From assembly GCA_015179045.1 (NCBI GenBank), contig WHUZ01000035.1:186001-250000 (forward strand): a stretch of DNA of 64,000 nt. The letters are read 5' to 3'. The DNA is from Kalaharituber pfeilii. Its lineage: Eukaryota > Ascomycota > Pezizomycetes > Pezizales > Pezizaceae. Within the stretch, counting starts at the first letter, position 1; every line of letters starts with the position of its first letter. Shown here piece by piece: positions 11,484 to 24,470 of the stretch. A model generated the notes under the pieces. The model was not told where the DNA came from. It worked only from the letters and a program-made list of their open reading frames with translations, and did not search any database. Made by a program: the position numbers and the translations under genes.

Positions 11484-14400
11484 TGTAGAGTACTCTATTG
11501 ACGTCTCTCTATTCCTGTTGAGTGCTGTAGCCTAGCAGGTCTTGGAGATTGGTCGTATCGTATAAATGAGAACAATGTAAACTTATCGCTAGAAGCAGTG
11601 TGATAACAGCTTTTTCAGTATCAAACTGCACACCCTAAATGTTGTAAGGAACGAAGAACTCAAGTGCCGGTAACGAGGGAACATCAGTCTGTAAGGTAGA
11701 GCATGCAGGAAAGTCAGTAAGATGTATACGCACATTGTAGTTATTCCATAGTGGCCAAATAGAACAACTTAGTATCGGAAGAGTGTATCGAAGTACCTTA
11801 ACCGGGCAGCCATGATGGCGTAGCTTAAAACCGCTACCATGGGAAGAGGTCTTGGTCTGTTGTGTACTAAAAGCCTTTGTAGATTTGACAAACGCTCTTA
11901 GTCAAATAGTTCCTTTGATAAGCTGCCTCTGGGCCTCTCACAATAGTCGACTCTACAACGGTAGTACGGCCATGCTTGTTTTACTACAAGCTGCAGGTAA
12001 TACACGAAACTCTTTTTATGCTTAATTCAGTTGATTGTTATCATGCCAGTAAGACAGCGATGAAAGGCATGTCCTTGTTAAATGTAAGTGGTGAATATAT
12101 TCGTGCTTTTTAATAAAACATAAAACATAGACGGATCAATAGAGTGGAAGTTTCAGGATTGTATAGCAAGTGAAACTCCATGAAGCGCACCAAGAAGGTA
12201 AAAGCTTCCCAAAAAGGGCAAACGAATCGGCTCAGAAGTGACACCAACCACAATGCTATTGTCCAGCGTTCTAAAGAAGATTGTATGCTACCAGCTTGGG
12301 CTTCCACTACACCTAACTTGGAATACTTTAGGTTTTGCGTAGAAAGCCAAAAAAGAAGAAATTACTAATTAAACTATGTTCAAAGAGGATGGGTACGAGA
12401 ACACTTCTGTGAGCTTTTGCATCTAACCCTATTACTAACTACCATCAACTACTACGCTTAATCATCACAGGCACTGCTTACTTAATTCATCAGGTGACTG
12501 CAATTGCTTATGGTGAAATGACGGAAACACGCTGCAGGTACCAAAAACCTGTAGATCCTCCAGATATTTTCTTTTTCTTTCTTGACAGGTCATGGGGGCA
12601 TTAAGGCTCAGCATACATCTTTCACATGGAGTCTTAAAATATTCCGCTATTTCTCACATCGGCGAGCGACAAGGCTATGGTTTGTAACTTGCAGTACATT
12701 CAATAATGCAAGAATTATCTGCCTTGAGCGACAACCACTTGACTCTGTTTCAAAGCTGCTGGGTCGGACGCCAACACCGCCCTCATGTCCAGGCAGCAGA
12801 GGGGTTGATCTGCATGGTCAAACTCTAGGGCTCCAAGTTGTCGTCTCAACACAAGCAAATTCCTCCGCCACCCACCCCGTCCCACTGTCCATGTAGCGTA
12901 TATTTCGCAAAGTCACCTGTTCGGTACTGACAGTAGAGTACTTTTTGCTAGTCTGACTTTCAGCATGCCACATTTCGCCAAAGGTATCCCGGTCGCCATG
13001 CCAGTGTCTTAGTCGTCGCCTCCACCTTACTTCGCCACGCCCCAAAGCTCACCTCGAAGCATGGACCACTGTATGCAAGCGCTTCCGGGAGTAAGTATCG
13101 CTCTTACGCAGCAGGTATGTACATCCCACGTTCCTTGCACAGAATTGACCGGAGCACCCTTGTACTGAGCGCACAGACCATATCATGACAAGAAGTATGC
13201 TGTGCCTGATATTTCAATTATCGTGGTGGCTGAAGGCATACTGTGTCTTTGCCGATCTTTTTGTACCAGCCCTCTCTGTACCAGGCAAGCGCAGTCCCTG
13301 CCGAGAAGCCTGACCTGCAGCCAAAAGCCCTTCATAATTTCATATGTCACGAGAGCTTGCGGATCGGGAAACTAGTATTACATACTTCTTGTAATGCATA
13401 CCCTTATAAAATGTGCATCAACTTTCGAACTCTAGCATGTAAAGTGATTGTGTGCAAGTCACTGATTCCATTAGGGATAACACTTGCTGAAACTTAGACA
13501 TCGAACGCCGGCAATGACAAAGCACTCCGGACGCAACTCCGCTCCGCGCCTCAATGAAAATTTTCGTAAAAGTGAAAAATCGAGATAACATTGTGTTGCC
13601 TAGCTTGAGGAAGCTGTACATGTTGACCTATTCATTTGTTGATCATCATGGTCAATCAGAACCAGAACATAAACCGCAGAATTTATTGTTTTTATTGCCT
13701 TAATGCGGGTTAGCACTTCGACGCAATATGTTGCCCGCAGTTGGCAGTGCACTGGTTTGAGCTTTTGTACAGTTTGATTTAATTTGCGCGTAGGTCAGAG
13801 GAGGTGAAGAATGATTACAAAGCTGGGAGCGGAGCTGGGGTCATTACCAGTCTTTGAGCTAGTGGGCTGAATGCGCGGATAGGATTGTGGCCGAAGGTTG
13901 GGAGGATGTGGTGATAATGTTGTTTCACGATGAACTGGAGATCACTGCATCTATTAATCTCGTTTCCGTACCCATCTAGTCTGACTAGCATCCATCGTCC
14001 TGAAGAAGAACTGAATGTATACCACCGCTGTCAAACAACCAGACTACTCATCCAAAAGTCTCGTGGCTACCTATTCCAGTGACTCCTTGTCATAGTGACT
14101 CAGCATGTGAAGACACCTTGGCCTGGGAAGTGGGCTTAGTCGATGACGGCCAGAGATGACGCCGTCATACCCGAGAGCCGAGATCTTCAACACTTTTGCG
14201 CCCAAGCGTCGTATTTGGAAGCCAGCTCACCCTAAAGTCAATTCCGAGATACAGCTTGAGAGATTGCGCGCTGACTGGTGTCTACCATATGTGCATTAGA
14301 ACACATCCATTGTTATGGACCATCCATGGTAATCAGTACGCGCATAGGGTGGGCAGCAACTTTCTAGCGTCAGTAATTAATTCCAATTTTCAATTTGAAA

Positions 14401-15525
14401 CTTCAGATGTAATGAAACGAAAATAACAAAAGCAAGTACGTGACTTATTTTTGAAACTCACATACTGTAGCAGCCAGTGATATCATATGCAGCCACAAGG
14501 TCTCACGATAAGCCACCATGCGTATGCTCCAGCTGGCTCAAACACTGTGATGACAACAAGCGCACATCTCGTGATCATTACGGACGGCAATGAAATACAT
14601 GCAGCCATTGCAGCAGCTCCGCCGAATTCTGCTGTGTACGTACCTCAATAAGAATAAAAGTGGAGATGCCGCATGCTTCTTTCCCATGACGATCGTATTC
14701 AGTAAACCCAGCGACCGAAACATCGACAGCGAAGTTGACTGTTCATTCAGCTGGAGCTGATAACCCCATTCAGACATACGCCACTAACCCTTCTGTCAGT
14801 CTTGAACCCCTTCTCTCATGGTTTACAGCGCCATGGCGTACTCCATGTGGTCCTAATACTGAACGACAAATTACGACCTCGACCAGAAAGAGACAAGAAG
14901 GGGAAAAAAAAAAAGAGGTTGGGCGGGGCTAAGTAGTGCTTTTGTAAGTCCTTGTATTGAATCTAATTTAATCGCAATTTTCGAGGTTCTAGGTTACAGA
15001 AATTTTCGAAATGGTACTGTTGAATGACTTGTAAGGCGGACTACATCCTCTAGTCTAACTTCTCATCATCCTCATTAACGGATTTCTAGGCAGTCACGGA
15101 AAACAAGTATACAAAAGATTGGTGTAACAATGAAGTCTATATTTAAGGCGCTAAACTAAATGAAAAATATGCTGCAAGTTGAACAGTCGAGACTGGTTGA
15201 ACATTACAATTGTGACAATCTAGTAAAGCAAAAACGCATACAAATCTTGCAAAACAAATGCTCCAACCCATCTTTCAGTTGTAAAGACTTCCCATCACCT
15301 ATCTATCCTGTCTAAAATTAATAACCCAAAATAGAATTAAAATGAAAAGCCAAAACCAACCACAATCTGAAGATTCCTCAAGGTGCCTCTGTTTGATGGT
15401 TTTCCTTCTAACAATCAATAATAAATTAAAGACAAAACTAATAATCCAAAGCAAGACGAAGTGGAGAAGAGAGAATAAAACCCAGAAGATACCAAAAATG
15501 ATAACAGAAAGGTATGGTCAGCCAT
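11484..15525. other. Gene-free stretch
   Basis: No open frame here has a recognisable domain, consistent codon pattern or plausible splice chain. The sequence is of mixed composition with a short A tract near 14900. No tRNA, rRNA or repeat was recognised. Confidence 0.45.
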
Positions 15526-16940
15526 TTAACCATGCTGTGAGTCGTTGCCCCAGATGTGGGGAGTCACCTGCCAGCCCTCCTCATCTGGATGGGTATTTCT
15601 GCTAAACATCGTGTGATACCTTTGGTGCAATGCGGGTGGAATGTCCCACCCATTCTGCCAATCTCTTAGAACGATTCGAATTGCATGCCGCTTAGACGCC
15701 GGATCCTGACTAGAATCCACATACGAGGACCTTGCGTGCAGAACTGCGAGGTTATTTAGAAAGAAGATGTCACCAACTTCCAGTTTTATCGTGTGACAAC
15801 ACCTGGAAGCCACCCTTTCAATAGCCTCCAAAGCATACTTTTGCTCTCCGGACAGCTCTGGAAGCCATTTTGGTCGAGCACATTTCTCATCTCCGAAAAA
15901 TGGGCGTCTCTCCGACATCAGAATCATCTTAGGAAGGCCATCTTTTCCCATGGTGTCATGAAGGAGTCCATGATAAGCAGCTTCCGGGTTGTTACCAACC
16001 CTGGTCAACATTAGTCGCGTGGAATAACTACGCAAATCATGAAGTACTCACATGTGCCATGGCCACGGTTGTCGCAGTGTCTCAATCACTTTCGGATTCT
16101 CCTGCTGTAACGTATTGATAACAGTCCCAGAGCTTGCAACTCGAACTTGTCCACCAGTCTGGCTCAATTGCACATAAGCCAGGCTGATGATATCACCTGA
16201 ATCAGTGTGAAATGGCTAAAAATTCAGTTAGGCACATTCTACGAGCATTATCTATCGCGAACACAGTACTCACCATTGCGGCGTTCGTGTTTGACGACGG
16301 GACAAACAGGTTCGGATCTTGCGCTCGGATCTTCTGCAAATCATGATCCGTGATATGTACTAACGTTGACGTATTAGCATTTCTCGGATCACCAGCGCTC
16401 CAATATCCCACCGTCCGGACAGCCTTAGTAATTGCAGTAATACAGCTACTTACAAGCAACATTCATCTCACGCGAAGTATTTCCATTCTGGACAGCCCTC
16501 TGTGACCCAATCCAGGAACTGATGCCAGCGTGCAAAATCATGAACTGCTCACTCGTGTAATTGCTGGGAGTGAGACCCCGCACAATTAAAAGGCCGTATT
16601 CATAATGGATCTCCCTGCTTCTCTGTCGAAGGATTGGGCCAAGCACAGGAAGTGGGAATGTGCTTTGGTTGATATGTCCCCACTTTTTATCTAATGCTAT
16701 ATTGATATCAAGTGCCTGTTAGTAGCAGTCACGAACGTCCATGTGTAATGTTCAGAAAGAGATCGAGCACATACCAACAAAGTGCCTCATGGCACTCTCG
16801 AGTTCCTGAATGTCTGTGTCGTTGAGCATGAAGACATAGATATCTTCAGTAAGTTCGTCCCCGTTCCACACCAAGTTACCGGCCAACTGTTTCTTATTCC
16901 TCGCCATCCTTTTCTTCGCGGCAAGCATGACAGGAGTCAT
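15526..16940 (-). CDS. TauD/TfdA family Fe(II)/2-oxoglutarate-dependent dioxygenase
   Basis: Five-exon model on the minus strand: 16940-16775, 16696-16454, 16359-16274, 16215-16052 and 16000-15526, giving 377 residues. The introns (51-94 nt) have GTATGT, GTAAGT or GTGAGT donors; intron 4 carries a GACTAATG branch site. The family N-terminal signature GHINQSTFPLPVLGPIL is in exon 2. PFHTDSGD at about residues 166-173 gives the HxD pair of the iron facial triad. The distal His is in NNLAVLHARSS (about residue 308), followed by RHAIRIVLRD, which supplies the 2-oxoglutarate-binding Arg. These enzymes oxidise small substrates such as sulfonates, amines or secondary-metabolite intermediates. The fungal clavaminate-synthase-like branch has few known substrates and none can be assigned here. 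Start: 24 codons upstream stay open from a non-AUG, but 16940 is the first in-frame ATG. Intact, with all ligands present. Confidence 0.88.
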
Positions 16941-17159
16941 AGTTTTCTGATTGCAAAGAAGCTGAAGATTCTTTTGCGTGTAGTGGGAGAGCTGGTATCG
17001 ATTTGCTTTCAATGTTGTCGATGATAGTTATAGATGTAGCTATGGTGATCTTGTATGGAGTTCTGTAGCGATATAAGTGGCAGAGGGAACTGCGGGACCT
17101 TTATATTGTGGACGGCCGCGGGCATGCTGATGAGGGCGGTCCCCAAGTTCGTCATATTG

Positions 17160-17860
17160 TGTGAGAGCGAGAGCAGCATTGCAGCCCTGCATGGGAGGTG
17201 AGGTGAGCAATGGCCAACCGGAGAGTGAGCGTCTGGTGTTAGGCCCTTCGGCGGCCTTGCGCTTGTCCGTCGAGGAGAGAACGTCCCATTTGCGCGCCGT
17301 GATGTGCGGTGGTGGCTGGGTCGATGGGCGTCTTCTTGGAGCACTACTGTAGCAAGTGCTCCCAAGGCCACGGGCGGATTGGATGTGGGTGGCAGCACAA
17401 GGGCACGACTGGCACTCGGCTGGCGCTGGGCGCTGCGCCCGCGGCCTGCACTGTATTCCCTGGCCTGGGGGGCACTGTCATTGGAGAAGCCACAGCGGGG
17501 GCAGTCCGCAGCGGCGTGCTCGTAGAGCAGGAGGTGTCGCCCGGGCCAGCGGAGTCGTTTCATCTCGTCTGTCATGCTGTGCAGCTGCTGCATCTGCATA
17601 TCCGGACGTCGTGTGCATGGCCATCACCCACAGTGCCCCACATACCAGGCGGCAGCTGTGTCGAGTCTCTTGCTACATCTCTGGCTTGTTCCAGCAGCGT
17701 TCAGCACTGTGCTACAGGGCCGCCGCAGCGGGCAAGAATATTAGCGTCAGGCAGAGCTCCAGAGGAATGCCGCAGTGCTAGCTTGCATGGAGCCGAAGCC
17801 GTGTGCGCAGTGGGGCGTGCGCGGTTGTCTGAAGCCGACCCGCTCAGAAAGTAGTCATAA
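17160..17860. other. GC-rich block, both strands open, unassigned
   Basis: This approximately 0.7-kb block is conspicuously GC-rich against AT-richer flanks and has long open frames on both strands. One minus frame contains LLYEHAAADCPRCGFSND, a CxxC knuckle of the kind found in retroelement or zinc-ribbon proteins, but I do not recognise a family. It lies just upstream of the dioxygenase gene, so its lower end may overlap that promoter. It could be a relic of a recent GC-rich insertion. Confidence 0.3.
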
Positions 17861-19959
17861 GAGCTGACGGCCTAGCTACAGCAGCTATTGTTGGGCGTCA
17901 TGGACAATGCTGCATCATTTGAGCCATACCTCCTACTGGACTCGGCTCCGTAACCCCATCAAACAAATTTAGTGGTACCCTGCCACATTAGGAGCCAGTT
18001 ATAGCAGATATGGATTAAGAAGCTCATCATATCACCACATGTGAGCTCAAGCATTGAGTGATCCACCAAGCCTAGGAGCTGTGAGCCGGCGCGCCTTGGT
18101 TAGCTCATCGGTTATACTACTATACATCTGTTAAACAAATTTAGTTGCTAATGGGTAGTCGCGACAACAGGCGCGCAAGCCATTCACAAGCAGTCCTGAC
18201 CCCGGTCAAAGGAAGAATATGAGATCATATAATAAAAATAATAATAATAATAATAAAAAAAAAAAAAAAAAGTAATGCATAAAAACATTCCTGCGACACC
18301 GCGGGACCGGTGAATTATTGAAAGTGCAACAATGGCAGGTTTGCAAAAGAACCCAACAGTACACCGGGTGGTAAAATCACAGCTGCGGCGACGACTATCT
18401 TGCTGTGTATGAAGAAAATCAGTCATTGTATCGAATAGAGTATAGCCTCCGAAATTCTGGGGTTCCCGCAAAGTAATGATCATTGAGACTATGACCATTG
18501 ATGAGCTCAATCTCAAGAGCGTGACTGATAATTAAAGCGCTTGACACTTTAGATATCTGCTGCGTTTCTTCTTGCATGTTTGTTTAGGGTTAGTCGGCAA
18601 CCAGACCACATATGTGCCATAGCACCGCGGTCTTGGGTTATGTGTACCTCTTGCTCGAGTAATGCAGTCATGGGTCAGAGCGATGAGCATCCGCTTAGTG
18701 GACAATGTCTGTTTTCATTCGCATGGGTAGGTACTTAAATTTATTCATTGCCTTTGTAATGTGTCTGCTCTATGGTCAATTGCGATCGAGCTAACTTAAC
18801 TCCCTGTTACAGTCCAATTACCTTAGTGCTTTTAGAAAAAGTTGCCTCAACACAAACCCCTAAAAACTCCTTAGTACTTGATATGGTTTTCGTAGAGAAA
18901 TTTTCTAAGTGTTCATCTCTACTTGAGTGTGACTGTACCTCCTGCATTCCCGCGTGTACAAGCGCGGTTGATGAAGCAAGTGATAGTACTAGGAGTACTA
19001 GGAGCAAGTTAATTTACGCGGTGGCGTGAAACCTGACTGTTGTTCTGGTACCCTCAACCTGGTTCCAGTGCGCCATTGTGCATCTGCTACACTAATCTTG
19101 AACTTGTAAAGTGCTTACATCAGAACACTACTAGGTTTCTCGACCTCCGGTTGCGATGAAGCAACATATTAGTAGTCAATTATCTTGATATACATCAAGT
19201 CGTCCGAATTGAGTCAATTGTGAAAAACAATGATATTCTCAATGGCACCCAAGCAGCAGTGCACAGATAGAACAATCAAGCTGGCATCTGGTAACTAGAC
19301 TAGAAGGTAGAACATTCTGCCTCATCGCCGCGCAGAGCTCTAGAAAGCGGTACTAGCAGTAATTCTCCGGCACTTCTCCCCGGTCGGCGTATATGGTCCT
19401 ACCACCAAGCCCCCCCACATACATTCTATAATTCAAAACTGTCTATGCTTACCTTTTTCCCTTTATAAGTTCATGTGATCCGAATAAACTAATGCCAAAG
19501 ATGCTACAAAAACTACCGGTAAGGCTTGCTGTTGACATGAATTGACTGGCAGCGCATTTCGTTAAGAATATAAGCCCTGATTTGGCCTTATTTACAAATC
19601 TGGGAAGGTGAGAGAGCCCAATGACAAGGCTCTGCTGTGTTTGCTAACTGTTATGTGATCATCGCACTTCGCTTCGGAGAGTTCAAATAAAAAAGCCCAT
19701 TCTCTCGAATCTGTCCATTCGCCTATGATAGGGCGAACATGCTTTGTTTGGAGCCGGCGCCTGCTGCTATTACTTGTGTATCCCAGGAATAAAGTGAGTG
19801 ATATATTGTACTTAGTGACAGTAGTACTTAGATTTCCTTTTTTTTTTAAAAATAAAAAAATCATTGCTTATAAACGATCAACTACTGTGTTTCTAAGTGT
19901 ACCGTTGAAGGACAAAGACAGTCCAACAAACATTTCCGCTATAGTTGATTCCAACGCTC

Positions 19960-19962
<3 letters not shown>

Positions 19963-19992
<30 letters not shown>
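19963..19992. repeat. Poly(A) tract, 30 nt
   Basis: A pure A30 run is visible. Unlike the other long A or T tracts in the window, I see no retroelement 3' end next to it and no clear flanking duplication, so its origin is unknown. Confidence 0.85.
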
Positions 19993-19993
<1 letters not shown>

Positions 19994-22200
19994 AAGAGTG
20001 AGAATTGTCGATATCTGCGCGTATACAACATGTTTCAACATGAATCACTTTGAAGCTACTAATATGATATGATACAGGTAATACAAGTATGTACTGCTAA
20101 AACAGATAGCCTCTATCAGTGATGTACAATACATTAATTGACACACAGAATGGTGCATATTGTAATGAAGGTACCTGTTACAGCCCCAGTCCCGCGCATC
20201 CATGTTGTTAATGAACCTCCGAAAGCCCAGTAACCAACCGGGGAAATTCTCCGACCAACTTCCCGGCCAATGACGGCCAATCTGAGGTTTTGTGGAATAT
20301 GTCAATGTGAGTCTATATCGATCTGTAATTATAATATCTGACACCCTAATTTTTACGTTAAGATCTAGATGCACGTGTAATGTCAGGAACCTGTGTGCTT
20401 AATCATATAGGACTGTCCCTTAGCCAAGTCTTTTGTTAACCACCTTAAAACCATCGTCATTTCAGTATCATAGTCACCATTCTGCGCAAGGCTATCTTGC
20501 ATCATCTCCAGACTTGCTAGAAATGAAAGGCTAAGTACTGATTTTTTGTATTTAATATCCAGAGCCTTGTTTGCTTTCCCTGGTTAAGGTCCGGCTTCGA
20601 GAAGCTTGGTGTTACACAAGGCATGAACGGGCTGTGTTCTCGAAAAGCTAATTGATCCCTTGATCGGCCCCACAGGACTGAGATTTTACTTCACTATTGT
20701 GCAGGCCCAAGGATGCATGTTCCAGAAAGCGGAGGAGAAGGTAGCCTGACTCCAACGGGAGGAGGGAGGTGGGGGGGAATTAGTTCACAAGCAAAAACGC
20801 CTCTAGGTAATATTGTAACCAGGGCGCTAGGAAGCAATAGGGATTTCATTCTGAAGTCCTTACATCATGTCCCAGCCAACTTTGCACACAATTGGCAGTT
20901 GCTACGGCAATGATATTGTATCTTGGCATTGCATTTGAATTGCATCATGTAGCTGATTGGTTCTGGGTAGGCCTAGGTATTTAAAGACCATAATAGTAAA
21001 CACTGACCAACAATGCTTGAATTCAAGTATCCATTCTCAATTCTTGAGACTCTCCAAAATTTGCTACCAGTAGCGAAGACCGCAGCGTTCTAAGCGGTGA
21101 AACATATAGAGAAAGCAATAATCTGGCTTCAGTAATGTTCTGGAGCACTGATAGTGGCCTCGGCAAGCTATAGAGTAGAGCCTTTGAACCAATCACCTAA
21201 CAGAAGGGATCTAGCTACGTTGCAAGCAATCCTCACTGCAGCAAATTCTGGAAACTGTCTCACCAACGGGAGTCGTATGCTAAGTATCAGCACAACCGGG
21301 ATTAACTCCGTACCGTATATTTACACAGTACCCTAGCCTCCATTGCGTCAGTCAAATCTTGGCATTTTCACAAATGTAGCCTGGGACTATCACCTTTCCA
21401 CCTGCAAAGGTACATCTATGTGCTCCTTTATATGTTGTTAACACAACAACCACCGACCCTACATCTGAAGCTAACGTTCCATATGCATTCTTAGCTTCCG
21501 CAGTTACCTATCATCATGTGTTTCATCTGGATGAAGCAAGCGCAATCCTATTGACGTAGCCTTGCTTCTCTTAAGAGAGAGCTATAAGACACTAGTACTT
21601 ACCTTGAGACCGATTAATGACACAAGTAGAGACTAGTACCTCGCCCTGCCTCACCATTGATCCTTTATCACCTCAGAAATATCACTTAAATTTCGCTTAT
21701 ACTTGATGTTGCTATTGGACTGACATGACTGCTCATAGTGCAGCCGGTTCAAATTTGCATACCACAACAACCCCGGGGAACATGGACAATCTGATTTTTA
21801 TTTAATTTTCTGCTGCAATTTTGTGTTTGTTTCCTTTTGGTTAGCAGTTCTCCACATGATATTTCACAATTCTCATGCCCAGCAGTTCTAAAAACACTCT
21901 GTGTGCAGAGCTAGGAATCAGTAATGAATTCGTTTGAGGTAGTGTACCATTAGTCTCATGTGTACCATGCTTTATAAGTATCAGTAACTTGTGAAGGTAC
22001 CGGGCTGGAACTAGTACGCTAGTAGGCTGCCAGAATGTAGTGTGGCGTAGCTTAGTCACAAGGCTGCTACATGGTGAGTGGTCTCGGCATTTGTTGCTCA
22101 ACCACTGGGAAGTTGCTATACCAGTTGAGAATACATAGTCATTTCTAAAAAAAAATAAGAAAATTAAATAAAAAAAAAAAAAATAAAATAAAAAATAATA

Positions 22201-22243
22201 CCACGTAACTCCGCTTTATTGCCGCTATTCGCTATTACAGGGC
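22201..22243 (-). mobile_element. Family A ultra-short retroposon, diverged copy
   Basis: On the minus strand the copy begins GCCCTGTAATAGCGAATAGC and continues through AAAGCGGAGTTACGTGG, matching the family A unit with several changes. In the element's orientation the tail is T-rich instead of A-rich, unlike the other copies, and no target duplication is obvious. Probably the oldest copy, or one with a rearranged tail. Confidence 0.6.
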
Positions 22244-22798
22244 GTTTTATCTTGTTGGCTCGACCTCCGACCGGAGAGAATGTATATCATATTATCGGCA
22301 CTACTGCAGTGAGAAGGGGTCTTGTAACCTTCGTCTGGGATATCTCCCACAGCATCCAGCCGCGCCACATACAAGTACTTGCAGGTATGCCACGGACTTA
22401 CCCCCCGCTACTAGCCTCGATCTTGCATGATACGTTTAGCCAATGTTCACTTACGTAATTCTGTAAATTTCTTAATTAAGTAGAGTCTTATAGAACCTAC
22501 CTGCAATAACCGTCTTTCTCGAATTGTTGGGTCTCCCACCTTCAGTCTCATCTTCAGTCTCGAGCTCCTTTCACTTCAGCGCACTCATAAGGCTATAATA
22601 TAGCCAGCGATTCATCAACCACAACAACTGTACGCCACTTTAGCGGCGCATGCAGCCCATTGACAGGGCCACCAATAATTCGATTTTCTAACCATTGGTG
22701 CTACTCTGGCTGGTAGAAGAACATCTCCATTTCTCTACCCCTCTGTGCCTCTAGATCTTTCTGAAACTCATTATGAGTCTTCGACATACTCAAGTGTG

Positions 22799-22843
22799 CG
22801 GCATGCGAGTAATGATAAAAAAAAAAAAAAAAAAAAAAAAAAA
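22799..22843 (+). mobile_element. Extremely truncated LINE 3' end: 18 nt plus A27, with target duplications
   Basis: CGGCATGCGAGTAATGAT followed by A27 matches the 3' end of the LINE at 9347-10316 (minus-strand end GCGCGCGAGTAATGATATTT before its A tail). It is flanked by TACTCAAGTGTG (22787-22798) and TACTCCAGTGTG (22844-22855), a 12-bp target duplication with one mismatch. This is what target-primed reverse transcription gives when synthesis stops after a few bases. Confidence 0.75.
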
Positions 22844-24353
22844 TACTCCAGTGTGCTGCATGCCTAGTGCAATTTCATGGGATTAGCAGCACGCACATGG
22901 TTAAGGATATAATGACATGATTGGCCATACCAACTACAAGGGCTGTAGTAAGTGTGGTCTAAGTCACCTAAACTCAAGTTTAACATGAAGATGGCGGAGA
23001 TACATATTGATGAGCATCGAGGCTAATTCTACCTAACAGAGACTCGGAATCTTCAGCTAAACCACAATTAAGAGGTAGCATTTCAACATTCTGAACTAGG
23101 TCGAGCTAATTCATGTTTTTCTTTCCTTATAACCAAGAACGTCATGATGAAATTTCAGGTCCATACAAGTGCCTTTAAATTCTGACATGGATCGTCTTTA
23201 CGACTACTTATGAATGCCTACCTGTTCAGTAAGCTGGTGAGCAACCGAGTGCTGTGATTGTTTCTTGTCGTTATCATCACGCTTCCTGCTTTTTCTGATT
23301 CATATTTTGCTAAGGGCAATCATCGCATTTGAACGTAACTGATCAACGTTGAGCTTTCTAGATGATATGGAGTTACAATTCAGCACTTGCGACTGAGGAG
23401 GACGCCCAGGAATTGAAAAACAGTGAATCGACTATAGGGTTGCATGACGTATTATGCTAATCGTATGAAGGCCGTCTTAGACAAATTGGGCTATGGAACT
23501 TCAGAATATTAACTCTTGACATTAGTTGAGGTTGACAAGACTTGAGAGAAAAGGGTTATATGCAGTACTTATGTTTGTACGGTTCATCTTTTCTGTAGTG
23601 TAGGTAGTTCATCCGCAGCATATATATTTGACTTGTTGAGCATGCTGCAGCCATACCCAATTACAACATCTTTTTAGCAAATCATGAAAAGATTCGGTTT
23701 TTATCCTTTTATAGGTCATAATCCGCGAACGCAGCTCTGTTGCAGTTTGCCGCCTACGGTCCTTGTTCCCTGCATTTCTGAATCTACAGGAATCCTCGCT
23801 GCAATGTCTTGCAGCTCCTTTGGCAAGATCTACTAGCAGAATTTATACACCACCGGCTGTATGCCGCAATATACCCTGGAATGAGTAAGCACTTTGCATC
23901 CTCGGTTACTTACGCCTGCAGGTTTTTTTAAAAAATATTTTGGTCCTGCTCCCAGGCTTAATTCATACGAGTCGTAAGTTGTGGCCTCTTCTCTTCCACT
24001 CTTTGTAGTGGAAACCAACCATATCATTTGTATAAGCCCCTATGAAAAAGCCCTATGAGGATGATTAGCATGGCGACCTCTCAATGTTATTCGTGAGCAC
24101 TGACTAAATGTTTGTCCGTGGTTATCTATAAGGCTAAGTAAGGACATACAGTTTTATAGGAAATATAAGCACCATGCGCTCTCCTTGACAGAGTTTATAT
24201 ACAGAACATGCAGGTCTCCCTAGATTGTTCTGGTATGAGATTATCGCAATGCAGGGCGAGGTGGACCTCTACCTTTGCCCTGGATAACCATTCACCTACC
24301 TTTACTTGGCCTAAATTCTTGAGCTGCCTAGTACTAACGATCCTCGCGCAGAG

Positions 24354-24356
<3 letters not shown>

Positions 24357-24397
<41 letters not shown>

Positions 24398-24470
24398 CAG
24401 TACTCGCATGCCGCCGGAGGGCTATGGCGAGGATTTAAGCACATAAGAAATAACGGAAAAATATCAAAAT
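24357..24470 (-). mobile_element. 5'-truncated LINE 3' UTR copy with 34-nt poly(A)
   Basis: On the plus strand a T34 run (24357-24390) is followed by AATATATCAGTACTCGCATG and then GGCTATGGCGAGGATT. This matches the 3' UTR of the LINE at 9347-9516 (ATCATTACTCGCGCG and GGCTATGGCGAGATTAG). Similarity seems to continue to about 24470. Only untranslated sequence is present. I could not define a target duplication. Confidence 0.75.

Noticed and set aside
16001..16051. 24-nt intron (16051-16028) in the dioxygenase gene giving WPWHIYSTRLM
   Set aside because: Too short for a fungal intron. The 51-nt version has a GACTAATG branch site and restores the family sequence WPWHMVGNNPE.
17009..17599. 196-residue minus-strand frame as an upstream gene
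   Set aside because: Low-complexity, GC-driven composition, overlaps open frames on the other strand and shows no recognisable domain. Kept only as a GC-rich block.
18088..18272. tRNA-derived SINE: A-box-like TAGCTCATCGG, possible acceptor pair GCGCGCC/GGCGCGC, and an AAT/A tail
   Set aside because: No convincing B box or T-arm, the D-stem does not pair, and GGCGCGCC is itself palindromic, so the pairing can be chance. No target duplication found.
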